The position numbers were made by a program, and so were the translations under genes. A stretch of DNA of 64,000 nucleotides from Candidatus Vicinibacter proximus (GTDB lineage: Bacteria; Bacteroidota; Bacteroidia; Chitinophagales; Saprospiraceae), in the NCBI GenBank assembly GCA_016713905.1, contig JADJOE010000002.1, positions 186,001-250,000 on the forward strand, read 5' to 3'. The notes beneath the pieces are model-generated. The model worked only from the letters and a program-made list of their open reading frames with translations. It was not told the DNA's origin and made no database searches. Positions 55,341-64,000 of this stretch are shown one piece after another. Each line of letters starts with the position of its first letter. Within the stretch, counting starts at the first letter, position 1.

Positions 55341-56510
55341 ATGTTTAAATTTTTAATAGTGGAACACTTTGTTTACAACAGCACTTCCGCACCAAGTGGG
55401 CATAAGAAAAATGATTTCTTTAGGTTAAAATTTGGAGATCAGGCTCAAAAGGACAACTCTGGATTATTTATTACTTGCAACAGTTTTCTAGAGCAAAAGC
55501 AGGCCTGGTTTATCACAGGTAACTTTCAGGATCAAGGCTTTTGTGACCAGTTTGGATCTTGGACACCGGACAATCAATTTAAAGATGGTGCAGACCAAAA
55601 TAATCCTGAGAACCATATTAAGAGTTTTACTTCTTTTGATTATTGGTTACCATCATTTACCCAACAATATCGTCCAATTTATAACACGAGTAGCGTTGTC
55701 AATGTTGATGTTTGTACAGAAGGTAGAATCCTTTCAGGATGCGACCCGTGGGGCCCAGTAAATGATACTACAGTGGCCACTCGACAAGGTGAATATAACA
55801 GAATGGGCGATGGAATGGAGCGCAGGATGCTTGGAAATGAATTGTTGAGGTATTATGGTAAAACTGATGATACGGCCAATTTTAAATCTCTTATTGCTAC
55901 CATGACTGACGAACCTACTAAAAGATCTTACGCTTTAGTATTAGTCAATGATGGCAATCTCACAGGAGCTCAAGCTGTAGTCAATACTTTAAATGGATCA
56001 GATCCGGAAAATCAGGATTTTAATAAATTGTATTCAGTAGTCAGATATCAAAAAATGAATGATTATGGTTTGGATGAACTGAACGAAACTCAGGTCTTGA
56101 CTCTTGACAGCATAAGTTTAAACCGCACGCAGGCTGCCTACATGGCTCAAGGGATTTTAAGTTATTATTATGGATATGAATTTTTGATTCCTATTGAATT
56201 TCCTGATACTACATTGGAATATAGATCTAGGAAAGAAAAAATAGAAAATAAGGATCGTAATCCAAATACCCTATATCTTGCTCCAAATCCAGTACATGAA
56301 AGTGTAGATATTTCTTTAAGTCAATATAATTTAATCAACCCTGAAATTCAAATTCTGGATGGACAAGGCCGATTAGTTTATACCCAAAGAATCTCCAATT
56401 CACATTCCACTGTAAGTATTGGGCTTAGAGAATTAAATCCTTCCCTTTATTTTGTCATTTTAAGGGATCAGGGCATGATTGTTTCGAAGTCAAAATTTAT
56501 TAAATATTAA
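55341..56510 (+). CDS. T9SS-sorted protein, apparently missing its N-terminus
   Basis: 389 residues from ATG 55341. There is no signal peptide, although the last ~75 residues are a T9SS type A sorting domain (LYLAPNPVHESVDI ... GLRELNPSLYFVILRDQG ... KSKFIKY). A T9SS domain without a Sec signal cannot be exported, so the 5' part is probably lost and this is a remnant of a larger secreted protein. The middle has no domain I recognise. An in-frame TGA lies five codons before the ATG, so the frame does not simply extend. It ends 13 bases before a terminator. Confidence 0.65.
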   Translation: MFKFLIVEHFVYNSTSAPSGHKKNDFFRLKFGDQAQKDNSGLFITCNSFLEQKQAWFITGNFQDQGFCDQFGSWTPDNQFKDGADQNNPENHIKSFTSFDYWLPSFTQQYRPIYNTSSVVNVDVCTEGRILSGCDPWGPVNDTTVATRQGEYNRMGDGMERRMLGNELLRYYGKTDDTANFKSLIATMTDEPTKRSYALVLVNDGNLTGAQAVVNTLNGSDPENQDFNKLYSVVRYQKMNDYGLDELNETQVLTLDSISLNRTQAAYMAQGILSYYYGYEFLIPIEFPDTTLEYRSRKEKIENKDRNPNTLYLAPNPVHESVDISLSQYNLINPEIQILDGQGRLVYTQRISNSHSTVSIGLRELNPSLYFVILRDQGMIVSKSKFIKY

Positions 56511-56522
56511 TTTTTATTGTAG

Positions 56523-56560
56523 AGCTGTCTTGTTGTAGTGACAAGACAGCTTTTAATTTT
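56523..56560 (+). terminator. intrinsic terminator after the truncated T9SS gene
   Basis: AGCTGTCTTG at 56523-56532 and CAAGACAGCT at 56542-56551 form a perfect ten-base stem with a nine-base loop, followed by TTTAATTTTT. It lies 13 bases past the stop at 56510 and seven bases before the next ATG. Confidence 0.85.
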
Positions 56561-56566
56561 TGTATT

Positions 56567-58081
56567 ATGGTGAAGTATATATTTTTAATTTTTTTTATTG
56601 CCTTTAACATGATAGGAAATACTCAGGTTTATAATAAAATTTTCCCTTCCATTAGACCAGAATTACTTACTGTTGATCAGGTAATCATGACAATACCTTT
56701 GTCTAACAGTCAAGCCTATTTTTTATCATTTGGATTGCCATTGCTTGGTCCGTATTATGCTTTTATAATTGCCACAGGAGTGGATCCGAATGGAAATGTT
56801 TTAAAGTATAAATACATCTCAGACTCTTTGGGATATTTTTTTCCACGTCATTACGAATTTATTTCAAATAATAGAATCATGATGGCTGGATTTAAATATC
56901 CGCCAGAAAGAGATATTGCTAAATATTGGTATGGAATTTTTGATATGGACTTGAATATTTTGGAAGAACATATTTATCCAGGTACTCATAACAAAGCTGA
57001 CATTAGTCATTTTTTGATTTCATCCAAAGGGGACTATGTTTTTTGTGCCTTGGATAATATGTTAAATGATCGCGGTAATGGTGCAACTGATAAGTTGAAA
57101 GCGGTTATATTTTCGACAGATTCTACGGGTCAAATGAAATGGTACCATGAAGTATGGGACTCTCTAAAGCCAAAAGATCAATTTGAGGCTACAAAAGTTT
57201 TAGAGGACAGTCAAGGTAATTTTTACGTGTTCGGTGCATTTTTACCTTTAGGTGAATTTCCAAATTTTAAAGGTCTTGTGATAAAAATTTCTTCCTCAGG
57301 TGAATTACTTTGGCATAAGATTTACCCATTTGCCCATTATGGAATTAGTTTCGGAAATGCTTTTGCTTTGGCGAATGATCAGTTTTTATTGGTAGGGAAT
57401 ACTGCCGATCCGGTTAATTTTTTTAATCGAGAAAAAGTATCTTATATTTATACCATGGTCATGGACAGCTCCGGGAATATACTAAAGACAAATATAAAGA
57501 ACAAATCATTTGGAAATTCCATTGATGGATGCATCTTGTTATCAGACAGCACGCTGGTGTGTGGAGGTGATTCCAGACCCATTTATGATCAATGGATCGA
57601 TGGATGGATTTTAAAAATGACAATGGATGCAGATATAATTTGGGAGAAAGTACTGGACAATTGCGATTTTAATCGAGAGCAGATATCTAATTTTACAGCT
57701 GCACTTGATGGAGTATATTATCTTGGTGGAAAAAGCTGGATCAAAGACAATCATCAGGCTAGAAACTGGCTGGTGAAAACAGACAGTTTGGGCTGTGATG
57801 ATATTTCGTGTTTAGATACAGCTGTGGATGATCCTAAAGAAGGCACTGATGAGGAATGGATTTATCCCAATCCTGTGCGCGATCATATTTATATTGCAAG
57901 TCCTGGTGGTTTTAAGAGTAGGCAGCTTGAGATCTATGATTACAGCGGCAAGAAAGTAAAAGCTGCACAAATAGAACCAGGAGTAGAACAAATTAACATC
58001 CCTATGAGCGGCTTACCTTCAGGAATCTATCTGATCACCCCCACTGATAGATCCTGGCATAAAAGCTTTGTGAAGGAATAG
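56567..58081 (+). CDS. secreted T9SS type A-sorted protein with repeated beta motifs
   Basis: 504 residues. A signal peptide (IFLIFFIAFNMIGNTQ) is at the N-terminus. The body has repeats of the form DSQGNFYVFGAF and SSSGELLWHKIY, resembling the beta-propeller-like motifs of SBBP/delta-60-type secreted proteins; no catalytic motif is seen. The last ~75 residues are a T9SS sorting domain (WIYPNPVRDHIYIASPGG ... GLPSGIYLITPTD). It should be exported to the cell surface by T9SS. It starts right after a terminator, so it needs its own promoter in or just before the hairpin. Ligand and role unknown. Confidence 0.82.
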   Translation: MVKYIFLIFFIAFNMIGNTQVYNKIFPSIRPELLTVDQVIMTIPLSNSQAYFLSFGLPLLGPYYAFIIATGVDPNGNVLKYKYISDSLGYFFPRHYEFISNNRIMMAGFKYPPERDIAKYWYGIFDMDLNILEEHIYPGTHNKADISHFLISSKGDYVFCALDNMLNDRGNGATDKLKAVIFSTDSTGQMKWYHEVWDSLKPKDQFEATKVLEDSQGNFYVFGAFLPLGEFPNFKGLVIKISSSGELLWHKIYPFAHYGISFGNAFALANDQFLLVGNTADPVNFFNREKVSYIYTMVMDSSGNILKTNIKNKSFGNSIDGCILLSDSTLVCGGDSRPIYDQWIDGWILKMTMDADIIWEKVLDNCDFNREQISNFTAALDGVYYLGGKSWIKDNHQARNWLVKTDSLGCDDISCLDTAVDDPKEGTDEEWIYPNPVRDHIYIASPGGFKSRQLEIYDYSGKKVKAAQIEPGVEQINIPMSGLPSGIYLITPTDRSWHKSFVKE

Positions 58082-58189
58082 TTTTGAATAATTCTTAGAT
58101 AACGATTTTAATAAATTCGGATTTTTACAATTAATTAATCCTATCTATGTAGTTCGTGCAGTAGTTAAATAACTCAAAAATTAATTAAT

Positions 58190-59518
58190 TTAATTTCTCA
58201 CTTTTTTCGCACGATCAAAAATATCTATGCTCCCATTCTCCAATCGCAAGACGCCTCTGGGACAGACGGCCGAACAAACTCCACAACCCACACAGGAGGC
58301 TCTAACAATGTCCTGACCCTTCTGCGCATAAGCTCTTACATCAATGCCCATCTCACAGTAGGTAGAACAATTCCCACAGGAAATGCACTGACCACCGTTG
58401 GTGGTGATCCTGAATCTGGAAAAAAACTTCTGCTGAATACCCAAAATGGCCGCCATGGGGCATCCAAAACGACACCACACCCTGCTGCCCAGCAAAGGAT
58501 AAAATCCTACTCCTATCACGCCCGAAAAAGCAGACCCAATTAAAAATCCATAAATGGATCTTAAAGAAGCAGTATCGATTCCGGCTATGCTTGGTCGCCC
58601 GGAATAAAAACTATAAAGAACCCCTGCAGTCATGACTACTGAAAAAACCAGTACAGAATAAATTAAATACCTCTCTACTTTCCAAGCAGCAATCGATTTA
58701 TCCGACAAATGTCTGAATGGATCTCCTGCCGTTTCTGCAAGTCCCCCACATCCGCAGACCCAACTGCAATACCATCTCTTGCCAAAAAAATAAGTGAGGA
58801 CCGGTGACACCACTACAATCATCAACACACCCCAAATCAACATCAACCAACCTATATTTCCATTCTGCATCATTTCCTGCAAGTGCCAGCCATCAAAAAA
58901 GTAATAATTCAATGGCCACATGTTTTTAAAATCGTTGTAAGGCATGTTAAGCCTCAACATGAATTCAGGAATGAGAAAGGCAAAGGCCAGTTGAAAAAAA
59001 ATGACAGACAAAGTCCTTATCAATTGGTATTTGGAATGTCTGTATTTCCAAATAAATTTTACACCCATAATCAAGATAGCCAGGGTGTACAATACTCCAT
59101 ATACAAACCACTGACTGGCATTTTGCTTCTTTAACAACTGACTCAGTGGATCAAAGAATGCCACCAGGCCGGTATTACTTTTGTCTCCCTGACCCAGATA
59201 TTCCGGAAACCAATAAAGTAAAATATAAAATCCGGTAAGCACCATTCCTGTAAGCCATCCAAGCCATCCTCTCGAACTTAAAGAATTGAAAAAATTATGG
59301 TTATTTTTTATCCCTTCCGGAACGTCACGATATGCCTCATAAGCATACAGTATAATCCCAAATGAAATCAAAGTAAGACTGATGACTAAAATAAACAAAC
59401 CAACAGGAAGCAGATCGTATGTTGCAGCAACAAGCATGAGGAATCCGGAAAATCCAATCACTACTGACCACATTTTGTTTCGCCCTTTTTGCAAAATTTT
59501 AATTCCAAAAGTGCTCAT
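58190..59518 (-). CDS. polyferredoxin-like membrane 4Fe-4S protein (NapH/NosR C-terminal type)
   Basis: 442 residues. About six to eight hydrophobic segments occupy ~15-330. Between them lie WYCSWVCGCGG and WCRFGCPMAAILG, the paired CxxxC(P)-type motifs of NapH/NosR/CcoG-like proteins. Near the C-terminus are two 4Fe-4S motifs, CISCGNCSTYC and CVGCGVCSAVCP. It would move electrons across or along the inner membrane. ATG 59518 overlaps the stop of the FAD oxidoreductase by four bases, so the two are co-translated and probably work together. The acceptor is not known; no nos, nap or cytochrome gene is adjacent. Confidence 0.85.
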   Translation of the reverse strand: MSTFGIKILQKGRNKMWSVVIGFSGFLMLVAATYDLLPVGLFILVISLTLISFGIILYAYEAYRDVPEGIKNNHNFFNSLSSRGWLGWLTGMVLTGFYILLYWFPEYLGQGDKSNTGLVAFFDPLSQLLKKQNASQWFVYGVLYTLAILIMGVKFIWKYRHSKYQLIRTLSVIFFQLAFAFLIPEFMLRLNMPYNDFKNMWPLNYYFFDGWHLQEMMQNGNIGWLMLIWGVLMIVVVSPVLTYFFGKRWYCSWVCGCGGLAETAGDPFRHLSDKSIAAWKVERYLIYSVLVFSVVMTAGVLYSFYSGRPSIAGIDTASLRSIYGFLIGSAFSGVIGVGFYPLLGSRVWCRFGCPMAAILGIQQKFFSRFRITTNGGQCISCGNCSTYCEMGIDVRAYAQKGQDIVRASCVGCGVCSAVCPRGVLRLENGSIDIFDRAKKVRN

Positions 59519-60870
59519 GTTTTTTGATTATTTTTATTTAAAAAAAGATTGGCCTCATCCAAACGCCAGCCGGCTGTGGCCTCTATTTTTTTACCGGATT
59601 TTTGTCGATAAATTTCCAGCAGTTCTGCACTGCAATCTTCATAAAATTCAGGATCAAAAAATGCCAGCCTGATTTCTTCCAAAACCTTATCCAGAGCTGA
59701 TTTCCGCAGTATCCATTGTTCGCACACTTCGTGTCTGAACCGAATGCCCATCAGGTTAAATCCAACGACCGTTTGTTGTGTTTTTTCATACACGATTCTG
59801 ATGGATTTTTTCCCATTTTCATGCGCCCAGTAAAAACTTTCCAAATCATCTGTCATCTTGGACGGCACCTGACCATAAACCTGGTACTCTATGTCAAAAA
59901 ACTTTGCAGAATTAAACCAAATGCCGGGATCATAAATCTGTTGTTTTCCACAAATGGTTTGTGCAACACACTCCCCCATCATGCGTCCGGTGTACCAGAC
60001 TGCTTCTATATCTCTTCTTCCTTTTCTCGGTTTCCGAAGTTGTGCACAATCTCCTATCGCAAAGACGTCCGGAATGTTTGTTCTGAGGTATTCATCTACT
60101 AAAATTCCGCGGTCGGTTTCTATTTCAGAAGACTCAATAAATTTGATATTGGGACTCACTCCAGCTGTAAGTCCTACGTAATCGCATTTAATTTCTTCCC
60201 CCGAATCAAGTGTTACGGAATGCACATTTCCTGCTTCGTTTCCATTTATTTCTTTCAACTGACTATTTAATCTAAGATCTATTCCATGCTCCAGAATGTG
60301 CCGGTTGATCATCTTAGATTCTTCCTCGGGTAAAATCATGGACCAGAATTGTGGCTCCCTCACAAGGAAGCTCACCGGAATGTTCCTGGACTGAAACATT
60401 TCAGCCAACTCAATCCCAATCAATCCTCCTCCCACGATGACCGCACGCCGGATCCCCGGGGAACAACGCTCCAGATATTCCAGATCCTGCTTATGGTACA
60501 AGCCACGCACACCCGACAAGTCCTGACCAGGCCATCCGTATTTATTAGACTTTGAGCCGGTAGCCAGGATGAGATAATCATAATTCACAGTGGATCCATT
60601 ATTTAGCTGGATGCACTTTTTATCAAATTGGATACTTTCCGCACGAGCTTGAATCAAATCTATTTTATTTTTTTTCCAAAAACCTCGTTCATAGGGTTGT
60701 ATGTCTTTCCAGCGCATGTGTCCCATGTACACATACATCAGGGCAGTACGGCTAAAAAAATATTCAGACTCTTCAGAAATAAGGACTACCTCATGCATTG
60801 AATTTTTCCGGATAAACCTCGCTGCGGTTACTCCGGAAATACCGTTTCCGATTATAGCAATCTTTGACAT
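59515..60870 (-). CDS. NAD(P)/FAD-dependent oxidoreductase (class II pyridine nucleotide-disulfide type)
   Basis: About 451 residues from ATG 60870 (MSKIAIIGNGISG with the FAD-binding GxGxxG). The second Rossmann motif AVIVGGGLIGIELAE binds NAD(P)H, and the later FAIGDCAQL contacts FAD. It resembles rubredoxin/ferredoxin reductases and NirB-like N-termini, without a redox Cys pair. A C-terminal ~130 residue region is extra (RHEVCEQWILRKSALDKVLE). The TTG at 60888 is rejected as a start. It is followed with four-base overlap by a NapH-like polyferredoxin gene, suggesting transfer of electrons from NAD(P)H to a membrane 4Fe-4S chain. Confidence 0.87.
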   Translation of the reverse strand: MSKIAIIGNGISGVTAARFIRKNSMHEVVLISEESEYFFSRTALMYVYMGHMRWKDIQPYERGFWKKNKIDLIQARAESIQFDKKCIQLNNGSTVNYDYLILATGSKSNKYGWPGQDLSGVRGLYHKQDLEYLERCSPGIRRAVIVGGGLIGIELAEMFQSRNIPVSFLVREPQFWSMILPEEESKMINRHILEHGIDLRLNSQLKEINGNEAGNVHSVTLDSGEEIKCDYVGLTAGVSPNIKFIESSEIETDRGILVDEYLRTNIPDVFAIGDCAQLRKPRKGRRDIEAVWYTGRMMGECVAQTICGKQQIYDPGIWFNSAKFFDIEYQVYGQVPSKMTDDLESFYWAHENGKKSIRIVYEKTQQTVVGFNLMGIRFRHEVCEQWILRKSALDKVLEEIRLAFFDPEFYEDCSAELLEIYRQKSGKKIEATAGWRLDEANLFLNKNNQKT

Positions 60871-60956
60871 AAGCCAATTTGACCACAATTTTATGAACTA
60901 ACTACGGCTTATAAATGAAATTGTACACTATTAACAAAATCTGTATTGGGTGATTG

Positions 60957-62726
60957 TCATCTGATTAGTGTTACGACTCCTTTATAACTTTTTCGAATAA
61001 TTTTACCATCAAAATTGAACAGGGCTGAAGCTGTATACATATAAGTGTCGCTATTTACTAAAGTTGAACTTGATTTTCCATCCCATGACTCTTCCAATCC
61101 ATTAAATTTGTAAATCTCACAACCCATCCTATTATATATTCTAACGTCAATTTCTAGAAATATATCTGATTTGCCCAAATCTTGAATTATAGGTTTAAAA
61201 TAGTCATTTAAGCCATCAGAATTTGGGGTAAATACATTTGGAAAGGTTATATAATTTTTGTCACAATCTTCCAATTCAAAGTTAAATTCGATTTTACAAC
61301 CAATGGAATTGTTCGCAACTAATTTTAAAAAATTTGTTTTCAAATTTTTTAAAACAATTAAAGAATCTGAATATGCATCAAAATCACAACTTGGCTCAAA
61401 AATAAACGATCCCTCTGACATATCTTTTCCCTTTATATTTATCCTAAACTTACGATCTAAATCAATACAAATCTTCTCTCTTTCAATTGAAATATTATAA
61501 AATAACAAAGTAGATTTTCCTGATGTGTTACTGTTTCCATTACTAAATATATGGAAGCTGATATTTACTGTATCCTGATCAGATGTATTTTTTAATTGGT
61601 AGATAATTTGTTTAAGATAGTTTTGAATGCTTGTTACATCAATTGCTTTATCAGGTATAATACTATAACAATTACTTTTGATATGTCCAGTTTTTAATTT
61701 ATCATTGTTTGGAAAAATTAATTTGCCGTCGTTTGTAGATTTTAGTAAAATTAAAATACTGTCTATATTTTCAGTTGAATTAAGATAACAATCTTTATCT
61801 ACAATGCTTGATGAAAATTCATTACAAATAATTTTTTTATACGAAAAATTAAAATCCGAATTATCGTTGTTCAAATCTGGGGTAAAATACAATTCACAAT
61901 CTTTCCTTATGTAATTAAATTCATAAGAGCTTGATATTTGAATTCTATCATGCAATATTTCTTGTGGTAATACAATAATTGGACTATAGGCTTTTACAGT
62001 GTTTGCATGGATATTGTACTCATACAATAATAATATAGAATCACTGTTGTAAACAAATGGATTAGCTTTCAATATATTAAAAGTTTCCAATGACTTGTCA
62101 GGCGACAGAAAAAGTATCTTACTGCTTTCGCAGTCAAGATTAATATTAAGAATTGACAAAACTGGGACAGGCAATTCGATATTTTTGATCAAGACAAAAT
62201 TCCACCCATAAATTTCTAAATTTTGAAAATCTCTTAGGATTAATATATTTTCTTTTGTAAATGAAATTCCTCTCTTTGAAGTAATGTTCAAATCAAAATT
62301 TTCTGATATTCCAGATAAGAAATTTGATTTATGTATGGTTAATTTATTATTCAATTTATTCTTAAAAGATAGGTAAAAATTTCCTTCATCATCAAAAATA
62401 TTGACTCTTGAAATAAAATCTCCAATATCTTTAAGAAAAAATTTACTTTCAATTGAACAATTGTCTGACAAATAATTTATATATATTGAATTATAGTTTT
62501 CAATTTTGTATGAAGCAATATTATGGTCATTCCTGTAAATTAACCCATCAAAATCATCACTACATTTATGTAATGTAGCTTTAAATAAATCTGATATTTC
62601 ATAATGCCTATTACTATTATCTATCTTTGTGTTCCCACTGATAATAAATTGTTGTCCTGTTGAAATATTTATAAACAAAAAATATATACTTATAAAAAAT
62701 ATATAATTTACAATTTTATACTGCAT
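60957..62726 (-). CDS. secreted protein with T9SS type B (CHU_C/gliding-associated) C-terminal domain
   Basis: 589 residues. A signal peptide (IFFISIYFLFINISTGQ) is followed by ~450 residues without a domain I can name. From ~490 the C-terminus is the gliding-motility-associated (CHU_C, T9SS type B) domain: FPNVFTPNSDGLNDYFKP, VRIYNRMGCEIYKF and SDTYMYTASALF. Such proteins are surface-exported, often adhesins. The base composition is visibly more AT-rich than the neighbours, with Asn/Ile/Lys-rich protein, suggesting recent transfer or weak constraint. ATG 62726. A related AT-rich secreted-protein gene lies 33 bases upstream. Confidence 0.82.
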   Translation of the reverse strand: MQYKIVNYIFFISIYFLFINISTGQQFIISGNTKIDNSNRHYEISDLFKATLHKCSDDFDGLIYRNDHNIASYKIENYNSIYINYLSDNCSIESKFFLKDIGDFISRVNIFDDEGNFYLSFKNKLNNKLTIHKSNFLSGISENFDLNITSKRGISFTKENILILRDFQNLEIYGWNFVLIKNIELPVPVLSILNINLDCESSKILFLSPDKSLETFNILKANPFVYNSDSILLLYEYNIHANTVKAYSPIIVLPQEILHDRIQISSSYEFNYIRKDCELYFTPDLNNDNSDFNFSYKKIICNEFSSSIVDKDCYLNSTENIDSILILLKSTNDGKLIFPNNDKLKTGHIKSNCYSIIPDKAIDVTSIQNYLKQIIYQLKNTSDQDTVNISFHIFSNGNSNTSGKSTLLFYNISIEREKICIDLDRKFRINIKGKDMSEGSFIFEPSCDFDAYSDSLIVLKNLKTNFLKLVANNSIGCKIEFNFELEDCDKNYITFPNVFTPNSDGLNDYFKPIIQDLGKSDIFLEIDVRIYNRMGCEIYKFNGLEESWDGKSSSTLVNSDTYMYTASALFNFDGKIIRKSYKGVVTLIR

Positions 62727-62759
62727 GCTAAATTCAACAAATATATTACAATTGAGGAA

Positions 62760-64000
62760 TTAATTAAAACCTATCGCATAATTTCTAAGATTAAACTCTT
62801 GGCCTTTGACGTAAACAATAATTAAATCCTTAGGGAAAAATGGCAACTCAAAATAATTGGCTCCTTTTAATGCTTGATATTTTGTGTTAAAAATCAATGA
62901 TCCGTTCATCGAATACAAATTAATTTCAACATTTTCATCTTCCTGTTGCATCCAAGAAATTGAATTCAGTGAGTTTAAATAAATAACTTCATTACATTTA
63001 TGGATATCTGTTCCAAATTTCAAATTGATGTTGTTTTTATTAAAATCAAGAATTTCGATATTAAACCTATCGTTCTGACTTATTAATTCGGTGTAGTCTA
63101 GATTACAATCATTTAATATTTGAATTTCAAACTCAACTAAACATTCTGAATTTTCAAAAAAACCATCATCTATTTTCTCATATGGAAACAAAACAATCAA
63201 TTCATTGTCAGAAATCTTCGACTTTGAATTATTTTGTATCCTTTTATGTAATTTACTACTTATAATTTTAGCTAATTTTGGATTAATTTTTAATGGTATT
63301 TGCAATGAATGGATTTTGGATGAATTTTCCAAACTCAATCTAAGTTTAACAACATCTCCCTTTTTAACCTTTTGGGTAGAATTTTCAAGATTTAATATGG
63401 TAGAAGTTCTATTGCTTATAGTCCCTTTAAAACTATAAGTACCACAAACCCATTGGTTGTTTGTGGAGGTATATATTAAATCTCCAACTTTTGTAGTTTT
63501 ATAATTGAATACAATAGCTTGAGTTGATGAGTTTGCTAATGCACCTGCAGTAAAATAATAAAACTCTTCCTGATGAGGTGTTGTATTTGCTGAAAGTGTA
63601 AATGAATAAGGATTGCTATTAAAAGATGTTGAATTGTTAGTTATATCTGCTTCATTAAACCATTCCCAACTATTCCTATCAAAATTTTGAATACGCCCTA
63701 TTATTAAATCATATATCATATCCTTATCATCTACAGTTATACTATTTGAAAAATTAACATCTGCAGCTACAATTTTATAAGGGTTTCCAGTTATTGAGTT
63801 TGTCTGGTTATCTAAATATTCGCCAAGTTCAACCCCATCCGCAACTGAAAGACCACTTGCATAATCAGCGAAATCATTTTCTGAAGATGGTGTTACTATG
63901 ATTGATATGTCAGTTGATGTATTAACCTCCATATCCCCCCCATATGATCCATTGTTGCAAATAGAAAAATCATTGAATGAGGAGGTCAAATTCTGTTGAT
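62760..64000 (-). CDS. T9SS-sorted secreted protein with dockerin-like segment (cut by window edge)
   Basis: An open frame runs from the right edge to the stop at 62760, about 413 residues, with no ATG near the edge, so the N-terminus is outside. Near the visible start is VAADVNFSNSITVDDKDM, a dockerin-type calcium loop with a preceding degenerate partner (DYASGLSVADGVELGEYL), as in Saprospiraceae/Cytophaga-type secreted proteins. A middle beta domain follows (LENSSKIHSLQIPLKINPKL, cohesin-like in style). The C-terminus ends with a T9SS-like beta domain (VEINLYSMNGSLIFNTKYQ ... NLRNYAIGFN). AT-rich like the next gene. Function unknown; surface location is inferred. Confidence 0.72.
   Translation of the reverse strand, partial: QQNLTSSFNDFSICNNGSYGGDMEVNTSTDISIIVTPSSENDFADYASGLSVADGVELGEYLDNQTNSITGNPYKIVAADVNFSNSITVDDKDMIYDLIIGRIQNFDRNSWEWFNEADITNNSTSFNSNPYSFTLSANTTPHQEEFYYFTAGALANSSTQAIVFNYKTTKVGDLIYTSTNNQWVCGTYSFKGTISNRTSTILNLENSTQKVKKGDVVKLRLSLENSSKIHSLQIPLKINPKLAKIISSKLHKRIQNNSKSKISDNELIVLFPYEKIDDGFFENSECLVEFEIQILNDCNLDYTELISQNDRFNIEILDFNKNNINLKFGTDIHKCNEVIYLNSLNSISWMQQEDENVEINLYSMNGSLIFNTKYQALKGANYFELPFFPKDLIIVYVKGQEFNLRNYAIGFN

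Overview
The window looks like chromosome from a member of the Bacteroidota, most likely a Saprospiria/Chitinophagia-like lineage. The signs are a gliding-motility lipoprotein (GldH), a PorZ-like type IX secretion (T9SS) propeller, several secreted proteins with T9SS C-terminal sorting domains (type A 'YPNP' and type B 'FPNVFTPN..DGLND'), a DUF4292 lipoprotein, a short NuoG without the molybdopterin-like half, weak or absent Shine-Dalgarno sequences and TAnnTTTG-type -7 promoter boxes. No rRNA, tRNA, CRISPR array, transposase, integrase or phage gene was seen.

Layout. (1) 1-5100, minus strand: an inorganic-carbon module, SulP-type anion transporter -> beta-carbonic anhydrase -> DabA -> DabB (cut by the left edge). 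(2) 5.3-10 kb, minus: a small secreted protein, an MJ1255-like glycosyltransferase, RNase E/G, a 31-residue AURKAIP1/COX24-type basic protein, a TPR protein and an HU/IHF-like protein. (3) 10.2-17.5 kb, plus: yicC-gmk, a 650-bp repeat-bearing spacer with five palindromic units, clpB, porZ. (4) 17.5-20.1 kb, minus: glycosyltransferase 4, Crp/Fnr-like regulator, flavin reductase-like protein. (5) 20.2-23.0 kb, plus: TlpA-like thioredoxin, grpE, dnaJ, gldH. (6) 23-28.3 kb: membrane hydrolase, small membrane protein, and the minus-strand run acpP-fabF-rnc-SWIM-associated domain protein. (7) 28.4-33.6 kb, plus: pyruvate kinase, TPR protein, DUF4292 lipoprotein, EnvC/M23 protein. (8) 33.6-41.5 kb: beta-CASP MBL hydrolase, gltX, polysaccharide deacetylase, lpdA, ricT, holB. 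(9) 41.7-54.7 kb, minus: a complete 14-gene complex I operon nuoA-N, interrupted between nuoD and nuoE by a hairpin-rich repeat. (10) 54.7-64 kb: T9SS cargo genes (one apparently 5'-truncated), an FAD oxidoreductase/polyferredoxin pair, and an AT-rich block with a CHU_C-type protein and a dockerin-like, T9SS-sorted protein cut by the right edge.

Most of the window is housekeeping: respiration, translation, fatty-acid synthesis, chaperones and envelope biogenesis. The accessory interest lies in the DabAB carbon-uptake module, the two intergenic repeat families, the tiny basic ribosomal-type protein, the free-standing SWIM-associated domain, the uncharacterised flavoprotein/ferredoxin pair and the T9SS cargo block on the right. 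I did not find a convincing wholly new multi-gene system. The best candidates for something undescribed are the covarying palindromes between gmk and clpB and the flavoprotein/polyferredoxin pair.
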